Source: Bolinopsis microptera
Taxonomy: Eukaryota > Ctenophora > Tentaculata > Lobata > Bolinopsidae
NCBI RefSeq assembly: GCF_026151205.1
Contig: NC_087076.1
Coordinates: forward strand, 1,311,692 to 1,375,691
Direction: 5' to 3'
Length of the DNA stretch: 64,000 nt
Below the pieces are notes generated by a model, which was given only the letters and a program-made list of their open reading frames with translations, made no database searches and was not told the DNA's origin. Below are positions 45,401 to 57,000 of the stretch, in pieces (within the stretch, counting starts at the first letter, position 1; each line of letters starts with the position of its first letter). A program made the position numbers and the translations under genes.

Positions 45401-46600
45401 TAGAAACAACATATAGGATGTCTTTAAAGGCCTCGTGTAGCCGGTTGGCCCGACATGATACGACATATCTCGACACGTCGGGGTTTGTCGGGGTTTGTCA
45501 GGGTTTGTCGGGGTGTGTCGGGGTTTGTCGGGGTTTGTCGAAGTTTGTCGGGATATGTCGGGGTTTGTCGGGATATTTCGGCGTGTGTCGGGGTTTGAAA
45601 TTATTGGGGCAAACTGACATAATCCGACATACCCTGACATATCTCGACACGTCGGGGTTTGTCGGGGTTTGTCGGGATATGTCGGGGTGTGTCGGGGTGT
45701 GTCGGGGTTTTTCGGGGTGTGTCGGGGTTTTTCGGGGTTTTTCGAGCCTGGAGGCTACATGAGGCCTCTTTAAGTGCATATCTAATAATCTAATAAATCT
45801 GTTCAGGGGAAGAAAGCAGCGCAACGTGGAACTTCCATCAGGAACAATCCCTGAGCATGTGTATTCGTGCCCAGAAGAGTACGGCGGAGAGGTTAGTTTG
45901 ATTAGATCCAATGAATTATTCTTTACTAAAAACCGTCAACAGTGTTGGCTAACGCAATCAGATAAATTAGCAAACAAAAACAACCCAATCATAGCTATAC
46001 AAATTAGCAGACAGAAAACCCATTATCTGGGCCCAATTTTTATTTATTTTCCCCTCTCTTATTAATTATCAGGTATTATTTATCATTCAGGAGTGTGGAA
46101 TCATGCTTTCTGACAAGGATATAGAGAGTTTCACTGACGCTGATATTTTGTCCAACGTTTTTACTGGTATTAAAATTAATTCGGAGTTGGCGTCTGAATA
46201 CCTCGTTGCTGCTCTCCCTCGGATAGCAGTAAGTGTCTTCAAATGCATCCTACTTCCCCTCTCATATTAATTGTTATCGTTTGTCGTATATATATATATA
46301 TTTTGTAGCTGTACTCCTACACATTAAAAGTCGGTGTTGATTAGATCTTCGAAATAAGTCTTTGCATCATTTTATTAAACATCGTTATCTGAGATAAAAT
46401 TGTTCTAAAAGCAACTGGAATATATATATCTTACTCCGATGACTGGCTATGAACACGTAATAATGACTGGCTATGAACATGTAATAGTTAGGCAACGTTT
46501 TTGCTAAAATATTTACCCGTTTCAGGAACTTCAGTTAAGTGGGGTTAAAGCGGAATACACACGAATAAGGGAAGCGGTCTATCGAGATACCAGATTTTGA
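42497..46600 (+). CDS. Integrase-like DDE transposase, right arm copy (9 exons, intact)
   Basis: Exons 42,497-42,645, 43,185-43,313, 43,532-43,741, 44,574-44,745, 44,905-44,997, 45,177-45,343, 45,807-45,891, 46,091-46,228 and 46,526-46,600 join in phase into 405 aa ending TGA. Likely role: cleavage and strand transfer of the element's own ends in the nucleus. Catalytic signature: Asp in WSLDGHDKL, Asp in MLRFDKGTE 63 residues later, and Glu in ANKIERLWRQ after 37 more. This is an rve/integrase-core fold pattern of the W-x-DG-DKL type seen in animal integrase core domain proteins. The N-terminal 160 residues include ITSLLPKKFPNYRAYSERTV, which may be a helix-turn-helix-like DNA-binding part, and a regulatory-looking VDDHTLLTAV segment. 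There is no premature stop, so this copy could be active. ATG 42,497 is the first in frame within the exon; upstream noncoding exons cannot be excluded. Confidence 0.85.
45440..45745 (-). repeat. CCCCGACAAA minisatellite, right arm copy
   Basis: Mirror of 35,380-35,690 in the same intron of the right-arm transposase gene. The two differ at a few units only, showing little turnover since the arms were made. Confidence 0.9.
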
Positions 46601-47550
46601 TAATTTCCGTCTCGTTGAGGCCGAGATTTTATTAATAAAGAACGTTTAGTTATAAATATCGTAAAAAAGCTTCTGTTGGTTTTTGTACTAACATTTACTT
46701 GGTTGGTTAAACACATTTAAACCTCGATTAAACGCATGAAATTGATTTTTAGATTTTTAACATTCAATTTTTAACATTAAATTTTAACATTGAATTCTTT
46801 TTAGCAGAACTACAATGTTTTGTTAAATTATAACATTTACTTGGTTGTTTTATATGTGGGTTTGATTCTTCTGTTGGTTTTTGTACTGGTTTTTCTTCGG
46901 TACAGCCAGCCATTACCCATAAAATCATGTTATAAGGATTTCAAGTTAACTTAAAAGTTTAAATGTTAAACTCCGTAAATTATAAAGTTGGTACAATTCT
47001 TTTCTAAGGATTAGAATACGAAGTAAGTTATTATGATAAAATGTTTGTTTCACTGCTAACATCATCCTACTACAATGTTTTGTTAAATTATAACATATAC
47101 TTGGTTGTTTTATATATGGGTCTGATTATTAAATTATTGACTTTGATGACATTTTTGTTTCACTGCTAACATCATCCTACAAAATATAAAAAGCCCAAGT
47201 AATCTCCCAACTTTGAACACAAATTTATATAGAGATTTGTCCGGCCAATGGGGCCGGGCAAGATGCTGAACTCAATCTCAATAACCTAATGTCTGCAGTC
47301 GTTTTCAAGCACGCTTAAATCACACGTCAAATACAGGAGTTTATCGGTATGCCATATATATTTCACCTGAGGACAATAATAGGTGGATAATAATAACTGG
47401 ATCAGACTACACGTGAGGGAACAATAAGCACGCGTTAGCGCGATCGCCATTTGGTACAATTGTAGACATCTGCGCGCGCGCGCAACGTACGTTCTTTGTG
47501 GCGCGCAGTGAGGACTGCTGATGGCACATTTCGGCCATATGGAGCGATTT

Positions 47551-47770
47551 CATTTTTGTTTTGAATTTTTTTTGGTTTTTTTTTAATTTTTTTTGTTTTT
47601 TTTTTTGTTTTGGTTTTTTATTGTTTTAAATTGTTTTTTTTTTGGTTTTTTTAAGTTTTTTTTAGTTTAGTTTTTTTTTTGTTTTTTTTTAAATTTATTT
47701 TTGGTTTATTTTTTTAAAGTTTGGTTATTTTTTGGTTTTTTTTGGTTTTCTAAATTTATTTTGAAATAAT
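47551..47770. repeat. Subterminal T-rich tract of the giant transposon
   Basis: Long runs of TTTTTTGGTTTTTT and related, mirrored as A-rich sequence at 29,240-29,450. Both subterminal regions directly follow the ends, so they may hold transposase-binding or bending DNA; this is inference. Confidence 0.6.
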
Positions 47771-47797
47771 TTACAATGACCCACCTCGGCCACCATA

Positions 47798-48285
47798 CTT
47801 ATTAATGAAGATATCAGTTTATATTTCGACTTTATAAAGTACCCTGACATTATAATCAAAAAGAGATGATATTTTACCAAAACCCATAATCATGGGTAGA
47901 GTGGACCGCTGTCAGTGTCTCTCTTTCCCAAACAAAAGGAAATGATATTACTTTGATTGACCGTTCTCAAATGCAAAATGATACCGAGAATGAAATCGGT
48001 CGCTCGCTTTTCCCATTCATTTACAATTGTAATAGATTAAGAAAAACTACCCAAAGGCAGCTGTACTCGGCAATGAAGATTCAATAAACTTCAGCTTGTT
48101 CAATTAGTAATAACTACCACCCTTGTCCCTGGGAAAATGGGAAAAGCGAGCGACTGATTTCATTCTCGGTATCATTTTGCATTTGAGAACGGTCAATCAA
48201 ATTAATATCATTTCCTTTTGTTTGGGAAAGAGAGACACTGGCAGCGGTCCACTCTACCCATGATTATGGGTTTTGGTAAAATTAC
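47798..48285. mobile_element. Right flank of the giant transposon and foldback MITE, copy 2
   Basis: 47,798-47,875 resumes the composite repeat broken at 29,205. 47,878-48,277 is a foldback element closely similar to 17,441-17,937, with long inverted arms starting CCAAAACCCATAATCATGGG. The MITE sits at the same relative place as in the other copy, so it was part of the composite repeat before the giant transposon arrived. Confidence 0.85.
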
Positions 48286-48404
48286 TGTATAATATGTTAT
48301 AGCTGCATTTAAGTAGCGTCATAATTGGATTAGCCCAGAAGATTCGCTGTAATGTTATACCATAAGCTTATTAGGGGAGGGGGGACTGTTAGTGTTTGGA
48401 CTGC

Positions 48405-49300
<896 letters not shown>

Positions 49301-49470
49301 ACCTTAAACCATAACCATGGGTAGAGTGGAGTTTGGACCGCTGTCAGTGACAGTGTCTCTCTTTCCCAAACAAAAGGAAATGATATTAATTTGAATAAAC
49401 GTCCGTAAATGCAAAATGATACCGAAAATTGATCAATGAAATCGGTCGCTCGCTTTTCCCATTCATTCAC

Positions 49471-49749
49471 GGCTTACGATTAATTTCACGTGCAAACTTG
49501 GAGCGGACGTTGTATTGAGTGCACATTCAATCACAATATTGAATCACCATAATTTTTGCTTATTGGTATTTTATATATTTTTTGATAAGCATGCTAAGTT
49601 TCAAAAGATTTTAAAAAGAACTTGGATCACAACAGGACTCCAAAGTGGGGGGGGGGGGGGGTTTCAGTCGTTGATTACGTAATCAAAATTTTCTTTTTTA
49701 CCCTCTAGAATAATAACAATTTGACAATATTTTAATTTTCGGCTATCTT
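49471..49749. repeat. Composite repeat remnant with a poly-G tract
   Basis: 49,490-49,630 resembles 18,210-18,350 (CAATATTGAATCACC, TTTTTGATAAGCATGC). A G-run of about 17 near 49,647-49,663 is followed by GTTGATTACGTAATCAAAAT, a poly-G MITE fragment. No gene. Confidence 0.55.
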
Positions 49750-50247
49750 ACTATATTATATATATAAAGCGAGACGATATATAATTATATGGATGGAGGG
49801 TTCCGTGCCATTTTACTGACACCACGGCATCAACTTTAACGTGATTTTCCGCAAAAACCGTAAAAGATATACAGCTGAAAATTTTTTTACTGGGTCAAAT
49901 GCTTTAATGGCCTCCAAATCAGTATGAAAAAATAAAAAATAGGCCAAGAAATAGGAGTTTTAGAGCCCAAAATTTGGATCCCCAAGTGGTGTCAAAAACG
50001 CAATTTAAATAGGTAATAATGATTTCAGTTTCTAACTCTTGACACCATTCGTTATTAAGACAATAATAATAGACAATTTAAATTATTTACTATTTATATC
50101 GTATTGCTGTGTAAATTTGATTCTAATGCTAATTCTAATATTTGAAAATGCTGTCTTTAAATTCGACACAGTAAATTTAAAAAGCGAAAACGTGGTGTCA
50201 ATAAAAGTAAAGAATTATTGCCGTCCGGAGGACGGGTACCCTACTAG
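49750..50247 (+). mobile_element. Non-autonomous Helitron-like element
   Basis: The 3' end is well formed: hairpin CCGTCCGGAGGACGG (50,221-50,235), GTACCCTA, CTAG at 50,244-50,247, then T. The 5' end is placed near 49,750 (ATATATATAAAGCGAGACG) by analogy with AT-rich Helitron starts; the exact TC start is not certain. No Rep/helicase ORF within. It is followed at 50,260 by another small repeat (GGGTGATACTCGTAAAATAT). Confidence 0.55.
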
Positions 50248-50475
50248 TAATACTAATTAACGGGTGATACTCGTAAAATATCTGTTCCGTATATTACCGT
50301 CGCGCGTTCTGGTAGGTTGTAAACCTACAAGTATAATAATATATAATAGTAAGTAGTTTAGAAGGTGCTTGGCCGGATATCATAACAATGATTTCGGCTC
50401 ATCATGATTAGGGTAGATAGCATGATCAGGGTAGCATGAAACGTAGAGAAAAGTGTTTTCTAGGAAAAAAGTCAA

Positions 50476-50592
50476 AGGGGGGGGGGGGGGGGGGGGGGGG
50501 GGGTTGGGTCTTGATTACGGTTGATTACGGAAGGGGGGAGGGGGTAAAAATTGCTAAAATATTGATTACGTAATATGTGAACGACCCCTTAG
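50476..50592 (+). mobile_element. Poly-G MITE, copy 2
   Basis: A G-run of some 28 residues, then TTGGGTCTTGATTACGG twice, a GGGGGGAGGGGG tract and the end GATTACGTAATATGTGAAC with GACCCCTTA. Same family as 22,938 and 62,752. The complete copy at 62.75 kb suggests a TAA-type target duplication, compatible with Harbinger-like MITEs. Confidence 0.75.
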
Positions 50593-50945
50593 GTCACCAG
50601 AATTACGTTGAACATAAATATGTCTCGTTCGATAGCTGGTTACTCCTTCATGAATTAATCCGTTCCGATGTATCGTAAACACCCTGTACATTCTGAAGCT
50701 ATGTACGTATAACTAACATTATAAGCTATTTTATCCAGGTAGGTGCGAATCGATAAAACGGGGTACGACGGAGACTTGAAGTCGTCTATTCTCGATCAGC
50801 GTGCCTTAAGGAATCTCGAATACAAAGCCGAACCGTATGGAGAACGGCACTATACACAAGAGAACAGCACCTTGTCTTTATGTTTAGCTTGTACTAGAGA
50901 CTAGTAGTCATTTAATGAGGCCGGGAGAGGGAATCAATTCGAGCA

Positions 50946-51957
50946 CAGGGGTCGACCGAGGGCAGGATTTTCGACCGAGGCCGAGGCCGAGGAAAATACA
51001 GTTAGTTAAGACCGAGGCCGAGGACAACCGAGGTTTATTTTTTTTGACCGAGGCCGAGGCCGAGGCCGAGGAGTGCAAATTTTGACCGAGGCCGAGGCCG
51101 AGGAATTTTTGCAGAAAAATTGTTGGGAAAAAGGGCATTGTTTATTAGGAAAAGCGCACTGTACCTAATCAGATTGTACTGTGTACTATACTGTGTACAC
51201 ACAGTCTTCTGGCTCAACATGGGCAGCAATCCTGGATAGTACCTCACAGTCTGAAGAAGACGATGAATTCGAAGAAAATAGTGAGAAGATAAGGAGGGAA
51301 GCTAACAGATACTTAAAAGACTCTCGAGTTGATTTATCATTTCAACCATTAGTTTACTGGAAAGCTAATAAGCAGAGCTATCCGAACCTTGCTGAGTGTT
51401 CAAGGAAATATCTATCTGCGCCGGCGAGCTCAGCAGCACCAGAGAGATTGTTTTCTATAGCAGGGCACATCCTGAAGTTAAATCGCCTCAGCCTTAAGCC
51501 AACAAACTTTGAGGGGTGCTTGTTTCTCAAAAAGAACATCGGAACATTTGGGGACGACTTCGGCCCCTGTCCAAATGAATTTGAAGCCCCAAATAAAGAG
51601 GTCTGTCCCCCTTCTGAGCTGTGCACAGAAGATTATTCTGATTCAGAGTGCTCAGATATTGTCATTTCATCAGACGATGAATCTTAGACTATGATATTTT
51701 TAGTTTTGTGTCCTGGTCAATTGGTCGTTTTATTTTCAATTTTACAAATTCGTTTACATTAACCTCTGTAAGTCCAAAGTCTGTAGAAAAATTCCCAAAA
51801 TTTCAACAAAAATCCTCGGTCAAATCCTCGGTAAAATTGTCAAATTTCGCGGAGGCCGAGGAATTTCAAATCTATTTTTGACCGAGGCCGAGGCAAACCG
51901 AGGAATTGTCCTCCTGACCGAGGCCGAGGCCGAGGACTCGGACTCGGTCGACCCTTG
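50946..51957 (+). mobile_element. hAT transposon relic (1,012 bp)
   Basis: Ends CAGGGGTCGACCGAG and CTCGGTCGACCCTTG, with the exact 8-bp duplication TTCGAGCA (50,938-50,945 and 51,958-51,965). Both subterminal regions carry many CCGAGG / GACCGAGGCCGAGG units, probable transposase binding sites. The copy at about 15,395 is the empty site. Confidence 0.93.
51201..51687 (+). CDS. hAT transposase C-terminal part (dimerisation domain)
   Basis: An open frame of about 160 codons ends at 51,687. The block YWKANKQSYPNLAECSRKYL, SAPASSAAPERLFSIAG and NRLSLKPTNFEGCLFLKKN is the hAT C-terminal dimerisation region (Dimer_Tnp_hAT). An acidic Ser/Asp-rich tail follows. The BED finger and the catalytic RNase H-like core are missing, consistent with internal deletion in this 1-kb element. 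It likely begins at an acceptor near 51,193 (ACACAG). It cannot act as a transposase alone but could in principle still dimerise with a full-length partner; that is inference. Confidence 0.85.
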
Positions 51958-52084
51958 TTCGAGCATCATTGAAATAAGTCAGTTTAGAGACAACACTCGG
52001 AGTATTACCTCTGGGACATCATTCATATGATGTTACATTCTCCATCAAGCCTTCTCGGCTTCTTATCTCGGTGGTTCTCGTGTA

Positions 52085-54246
52085 GGGTCACGAAATCCTC
52101 TCCGAACCTCCACGTGGTGTGGCCTGGTTGGCACTAACGGGTGGTGTGCTCTCTTGTTGAGTACTAAGGTTGGGACTTGCCAACTCTAAGTTCCCATGGG
52201 AACCAGGAAGTCAACAATAACAGCTACCAAGCACCAGGAAATTTCTCTTTCAGATAGTAGTAGTACACACACAAATGACGATACGTTAGACACAGATACC
52301 TAGCTCTAAGAGCTATTAAATCACCAGGAAATTCTCTTTCAGCTTTCAGGTCCCATCGAAGTCACCCACCACAGAGCTAGGGAATCCAATTCGCTCATCC
52401 TGACTACAAGGACACACTGATAATGAGTAGTCTTGGCACTTCTCCCTCCAGTAACCACTTTTCAGGTCTTTTCAGTTAAGACAGCTAATGCGTAAGGGCT
52501 GACACACGCTAGACACAGGCTCGTGATAAGACAGAATTAGGGATGTCAACTCTGACTACGAGGACACGCTGATAACGAGAATTCCTGGCACTTCTTCCTC
52601 CAGTAACCACTTTTCAGGGGACAGGGTTAGCTTTGCCACACTCTTTATTGAAGTGTGACTGGACGCTCTACAATCATCTAGTAGCAGCAGAGTTTGACTG
52701 ACATCCTTACTGGTTCTATTCAGTTTCTACAGCGGAAGTTCTCAACACTCGAATCAGTTCCTCTCGGACATCCTGCAGAGATGCTTTATCACAGCCTGCC
52801 CCATTACACGGGGAACCCTTAGATCTACAGTACCCTGGTGGACAGCTTAGCTCATTAAAGCATAGTGTACCTTTTCAGTTCTGAGACGCAAAGCTAACCG
52901 GACCAGGAATAAGCATCATTGCAATGCTTAGGGGATGCAAATAGGACATACAACGTTTAACGATTTACTCGAACTTTTGATTCATTTTTAAGCTCGACGT
53001 TACATGGTAACAATTCAGGACAGATATTCCTTCTTCAGGTTCATTGAGGAAATCGTACCCGCTATTTGCGTTATACATGGCAAGTATCTGGACTAATGAT
53101 AACTTAGGATTACCACAGAGTCAGTTATCAACTTGGTAAACTAGCAACAGTTTACCAATGCGAGCTCTTTGCTCTCCACATGGCTAGTATTTGTATCAAT
53201 GAAAATATAGGTACAACATCAATCATAAATCTTTACTCAGATTCCCAGGCCTCACTCCTAGCGCTTACCAGCACCAGCATCAGCTCCAGACTAGTGCTGG
53301 ACATTGCTGACCAACTAAACACATTAGGTACCTCCCACAAAGTAGAACTTAGGTGGGTCCCAGGACACGAAGGAGTACACGGTAATGAACTAGCTGACGA
53401 ACTAGCAAGGGAGGGATCCAGCAGCACCCCCATTGGACCTGAACCCTTCCTCCCACTCTCGGAAGGCATAATCGACACCCAAATAAAAGATTACTTCTTC
53501 AATCTCCATATCAAGCAGTATAAACAGGTGGCACTCAGTGATAAAGGAAAAACCCCACTAACATTTTTCCTCAACAAAAACAGGTACAAGAAAATTAACA
53601 TCACAGGTACTCACATCAGATGGCTAACATGGCTACTATCAGGACACAGCCCAGTGCCCACTAGCATACTTCCAGACGGTAGCAAACAACTCCAATTTCG
53701 AAACACAAGACTGTGAACACTGCCCAGGGGAAGCAGAAACATCATAACACTTCCTATGTGAATGCATCCAGCTGATGACAACTAGAATGAGGATATTTGG
53801 TAAACCCATCCTAACAATTGAGGAACTCATCAATAGTAAACTCGACCACATTATCAAATTCGTGGAACAGTCAACAAGGTTTGACAGAGACGATATATTT
53901 GGATAAGCATCTAGGACATACACCAAGGTTCATAAACAATCATACACTAGACCCACACAGGACTATCTCAGATAGTGACACATATTCAGGTGTGGACCAT
54001 GCTCGGAAGTCCCTCGCCTGCCCGCCAAAGAAGAACATCTGAAGTGGGTTTGCTCTGAGCAAGGTAGTAACAGCTTCGAGACTCCAGAGGTCTGTTGCGT
54101 TGATATCTATTATTCTATGTTTTTGTATATACTTAGGGAGTCCTGGAGTGTGGCTAGCAGGAGTCACACTCTGTGGGCACGGCGAGATGGCCTCCCTCTT
54201 CACTAGGAGGCCAGAAACCGTTGACCAAAACAGATAGAGAGAGAGA
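52085..54246 (+). mobile_element. Non-LTR retrotransposon derivative with RNase H, 12-bp target duplication
   Basis: Flanked by GGTTCTCGTGTA (52,073-52,084 and 54,247-54,258) and ending in a short AGATAGAGAGAGAGA tail, as for a target-primed retrotransposon. The first about 1.05 kb is noncoding with repeated phrases (GGCACTTCTYCCTCCAGTAA at about 52,437 and 52,588). No endonuclease or reverse transcriptase is present; only the RNase H to C-terminal part follows. This suggests an internally deleted, perhaps trans-mobilised copy. Confidence 0.85.
53154..53905 (+). pseudogene. LINE ORF2 RNase H and C-terminal domain, frameshifted
   Basis: The frame from about 53,154 has CELFALHMA (candidate catalytic Glu), NLYSDSQASLLAL (Asp) and RWVPGHEGVHGNELADELA (Asp): RNase HI-type motifs as found in I-clade and related LINEs. 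The first Asp block upstream is absent. The frame stops at 53,714. In another frame CEHCPGEAETS, a stop, then HFLCEC continue the usual Cys/His tail after RNase H, so a frameshift and a stop have accumulated. Confidence 0.85.
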
Positions 54247-54790
54247 GGTTCTCGTGTAACTGTAAAATCCGGATTGGAGTATTATTTATGAGTCGCATTA
54301 TAGTTGAAATGTTTTCTTTATGCTCCCTCTGAATGAAGCAAATATTTCTTTCGCGCGTCGACCGAACGTTATTAAGTTGATTGACGATGTCAACCCTTCG
54401 TGCTTCGATATCGTTGCTCTACTTTTGACTTCGTTGCTCTGCTTCTTGCATTAACTAATTCGATCTTGCATTCTTCGATCTTGCATTCTATGATTTTGCT
54501 TTCTAAAGCACAATCCTGCGTGCTGAATCAATTTACCTTCCATAGCTTCGAGATTTTTATCAAATATAGCCCCCGACAGTTGCGAAACCAGAAACGAACT
54601 TAAATCGATGTATTTTCGGACGCTGATTCCGAATCACCCCTGAGGCCCTAACATAAAATGCTCCCCTGGCGGGATATCACGCGTGATATCAGATATGACG
54701 GCCGTATAAAGAAGGTGGTATAATTTCTCGCATCTCGTTAGGGTTACTGTTAGGGTTTCTGCAGCATATATGCTTTTGTTATACATTATG

Positions 54791-55139
54791 GATTGGGTTG
54801 GGATCAGATTAGAGGGCTACGGTTTCGATTAGGCCAGGATCGTTCAGACTTCAGGGCCAACTAGAGAACCTTGGATGATGATTTAACTCAGTGTCATGTA
54901 GAGTTATCTAAAAAATAAATTTAAAACGACGTACAACGTAGATTTTGAGTTATCTTAAAATCTCCAGAAAAGTGTCATTTTGGGCCGATCAAAAGTTAGC
55001 AACTTTGACTTTGCAGATTTCTGTCCTCTGATTTAGATTGGCTGAATTGTGCATCACGTGCTAGCTGTTTGGAAAGTGGAATGCGGCACGCCACACGCGT
55101 GCAAATCTTAAACTTTATGTCGCGCTCGAGATCAAGCCG
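54791..55139. other. Insertion-like unique segment, no gene
   Basis: Sequence absent from copy 1 of the long repeat (which goes directly from TGCATTAAATTAAACC onward). It contains no ORF or clear termini. Confidence 0.4.
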
Positions 55140-56530
55140 TCTGTTTAAATTAAACCACCTCTAATGACACCGCCAGCCAGTAACTTTTGCTGGGAAGAGC
55201 AATGAGCAAGTTAACTTATTGTAAGTTTATAACCTACCAGGACGCGCGCCGAGTTGGACTCGTCGACGGTCCAAATCCAATATATGGAACAGATATTTTA
55301 CAAGTATCATAATAAGTTAACTCAACGGGTGATACTCGTAAAATATTTGTTTCGAATATTATTAGGACGAGTCCAACTCGGCGCGCGTTCTGGTACGTAC
55401 TGTTAGCAGTTAGGTTATAAACCTACAAATGCCCACTCTTTTCACCTAACCATGGCCATGTGCTTTCGCGCCACTGCGGGCGCGCTTGTTTCACAAGCAG
55501 GCGCCGTGAGGCGGGCGCGCGCTACTGCAAGCGCAAGGGCTCTGGATAGAGCAAGGGTTTCCTGGGGCGCGGCCCAGTTGTGCATCGCGCTACAAGCCCT
55601 TTGGTTGTGAAATTGGTCTAAATTAGTGAATTTTGGACGCTGATTCCGAATCACCCGGCCCATAACGAAGTAGGGTTCACCTAACCATGTGCTTTCGCGC
55701 CACTGCGGGCGCGCTTCATGTTTCACAAGTCAAGAAGGCCGTGAGGCGGGCGCGCGCTACCATGCAAGCGCAAGGCCAGGGCTCTGGATTGTGGATAGAG
55801 CAAGTATAGTAGGGTAAAAATACTTCCCCTGGAGAGTTATGGGCAAAAAACCGTTTTGGTCACGTGACAGGCTAGTAAAACATGAATTTGAATGTTTAGG
55901 GCTCAGGTTTGCTCTAACCAAAGCCCTCTTGCTTGTTACTGGGCCGCGCTCAGCCTGTCATTCCGCCTAATCTCTATTCTATGTTTATGAATTAACATAA
56001 TAGCCTGAGGTCCCCAGGTAATCTCGCTTGTTGTGAAATAAGCGCGTCACGCAGTACGCGTATACACATGGCTATGTGAAGGTTTAAGTTAGGGTTAGGG
56101 TTGACGGATGTTACTCGTCTAAATTTTTTCGAAGTTGGAAGTAGCGCGCGCCGCTTTCTTCTCGAAATGGCCCGATGGCATGGCCCGATGGCATGGCAAG
56201 TGCTATACTACGAAGTAGCGCGCGCCGGGCCAGATCATTAACAATGGTCAAGGTTAAAGTTGTGGTAAGGGTTATGGAAAGCTTTAACGGGTGATACTCG
56301 TAAAATATTTGTTCCAATTATTACCGTCCAATTAGGACCTTCGACGAGTCCAACTCGACGCGCGTCCTGGTAGGTTGTAAACCTACAAGGAAAGCTTCGG
56401 GGTTATGGTTAGGGTTTCACATAGCCATGTGTATACGCGTACTGCGTGACGCGCTTTTCGCGCGCTACTACAAGCGAGAGGGCTCTGGTTAGAGCAAGCA
56501 GGCGTTGATTCCCCCAAAATTTGAAAGTCT
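55140..56530. repeat. Cluster of small GC-rich repeats
   Basis: GGGTGATACTCGTAAAATAT-type units occur at 55,290 (reverse), 55,325 and 56,287, each followed by GAGTCCAACTCG and AGGTTRTAAACCTACAA. A 125-bp segment (GTGCTTTCGCGCCACTGCGG to GGCTCTGGAT) is present twice, at 55,458-55,565 and 55,688-55,795. A related hairpin-forming unit (CATAGCCATGTGTATACGCG) is at 56,040-56,080 (reverse) and 56,407-56,440. No convincing gene. Confidence 0.7.
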
Positions 56531-56952
56531 TATAGCACAAAATCACCACCTATCAGTATCACTTTGATTGCTGGTGTAAAATTTTACTGGGCCGCGCTCA
56601 GCCTGTAATTCCGCCAATAATAGCCTGGGGTCCTCAGGTAAGTAAAATTCAGTAAAAGTAATAGAATTTATTTGCATTGGGAGTTTAAATCAACATAGAA
56701 ATAACATGGACACTGGAAAACTCTAAAACTGTAAAATATTTATTGTAAAAATTCGTTCTTACTCCACTGTGGAAATCGAAATACGCGAATTTTCGGCGAC
56801 AAATACATTTGCGTATGCATACGTTTGCTTGAAACGCTACGTATTTAACAGCATTGTGACAATTTACTGGGCCGCGCTCAGCCTGTCATCAGTCATTCCG
56901 CCGAATCTCTATTATGTTTATGAACATAATAGCCTGAGGTCCCCAGGTAATG
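55935..56952. mobile_element. Three copies of a small GGGCCGCGCTCAGCCTG MITE
   Basis: Copies at about 55,937-56,025, 56,585-56,645 and 56,865-56,952. Each starts TACTGGGCCGCGCTCAGCCT and ends AATAGCCTGAGGTCCCCAGG. Shorter and longer versions differ by the middle (ATTCCGCCTAATCTCTATT...ATGTTTATGAA). Diverged relatives at 13,272-13,350 and 14,370-14,450. Confidence 0.7.
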
Positions 56953-57000
56953 TGACAATGTGCATAGCATAGAAGCAATTCACAGCATGGAAGATCTAAG

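Larger units (their letters stand above)
29206..47797. mobile_element. Giant palindromic DNA transposon with integrase-like transposase in both arms (IS3EU-like)
   Basis: The left end reads TATGGTGGCCGAGGTGGGTC and the right end is its complement. The flanking 6-bp duplication CTTATT is at 29,200-29,205 and 47,798-47,803. The paralogous sequence at 17,996-18,020 has a single copy (reads CCTTATTAATGAAG on the minus strand), an empty site. The inverted identity is not confined to short ends: it runs through both halves to the centre (about 40,568) with only some 40 bp of imperfect spacer. Arms are about 7.2-7.4 kb after removing the 3.9-kb insertion. Arms differ by scattered substitutions, a tandem duplication of about 175 bp (30,130-30,500) and that insertion. 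From memory, 6-bp duplications, TAY termini and an rve-type transposase fit the Repbase group IS3EU; this name should be checked. Confidence 0.93.
50585..54790. repeat. Long dispersed repeat, copy 2, split by two insertions
   Basis: Segments 50,585-50,945, 51,958-52,084 and 54,247-54,790 align in order with 14,930-16,040. The breaks correspond exactly to the target duplications of the hAT relic and of the LINE relic, so the order of events is clear: repeat first, then each insertion. Confidence 0.85.

Noticed and set aside
42497-46600. Retroviral or LTR-retrotransposon integrase
   Set aside because: The core is integrase-like, but the gene is spliced into nine exons, has no protease, reverse transcriptase or LTRs, and sits in an element with DNA-transposon ends and a 6-bp duplication.
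29206-47797. Pure assembly artefact (fold-back read)
   Set aside because: Not excluded but disfavoured: arms differ by substitutions, a 175-bp duplication and a 3.9-kb insertion with target duplication, and the outer junctions match a transposition footprint.
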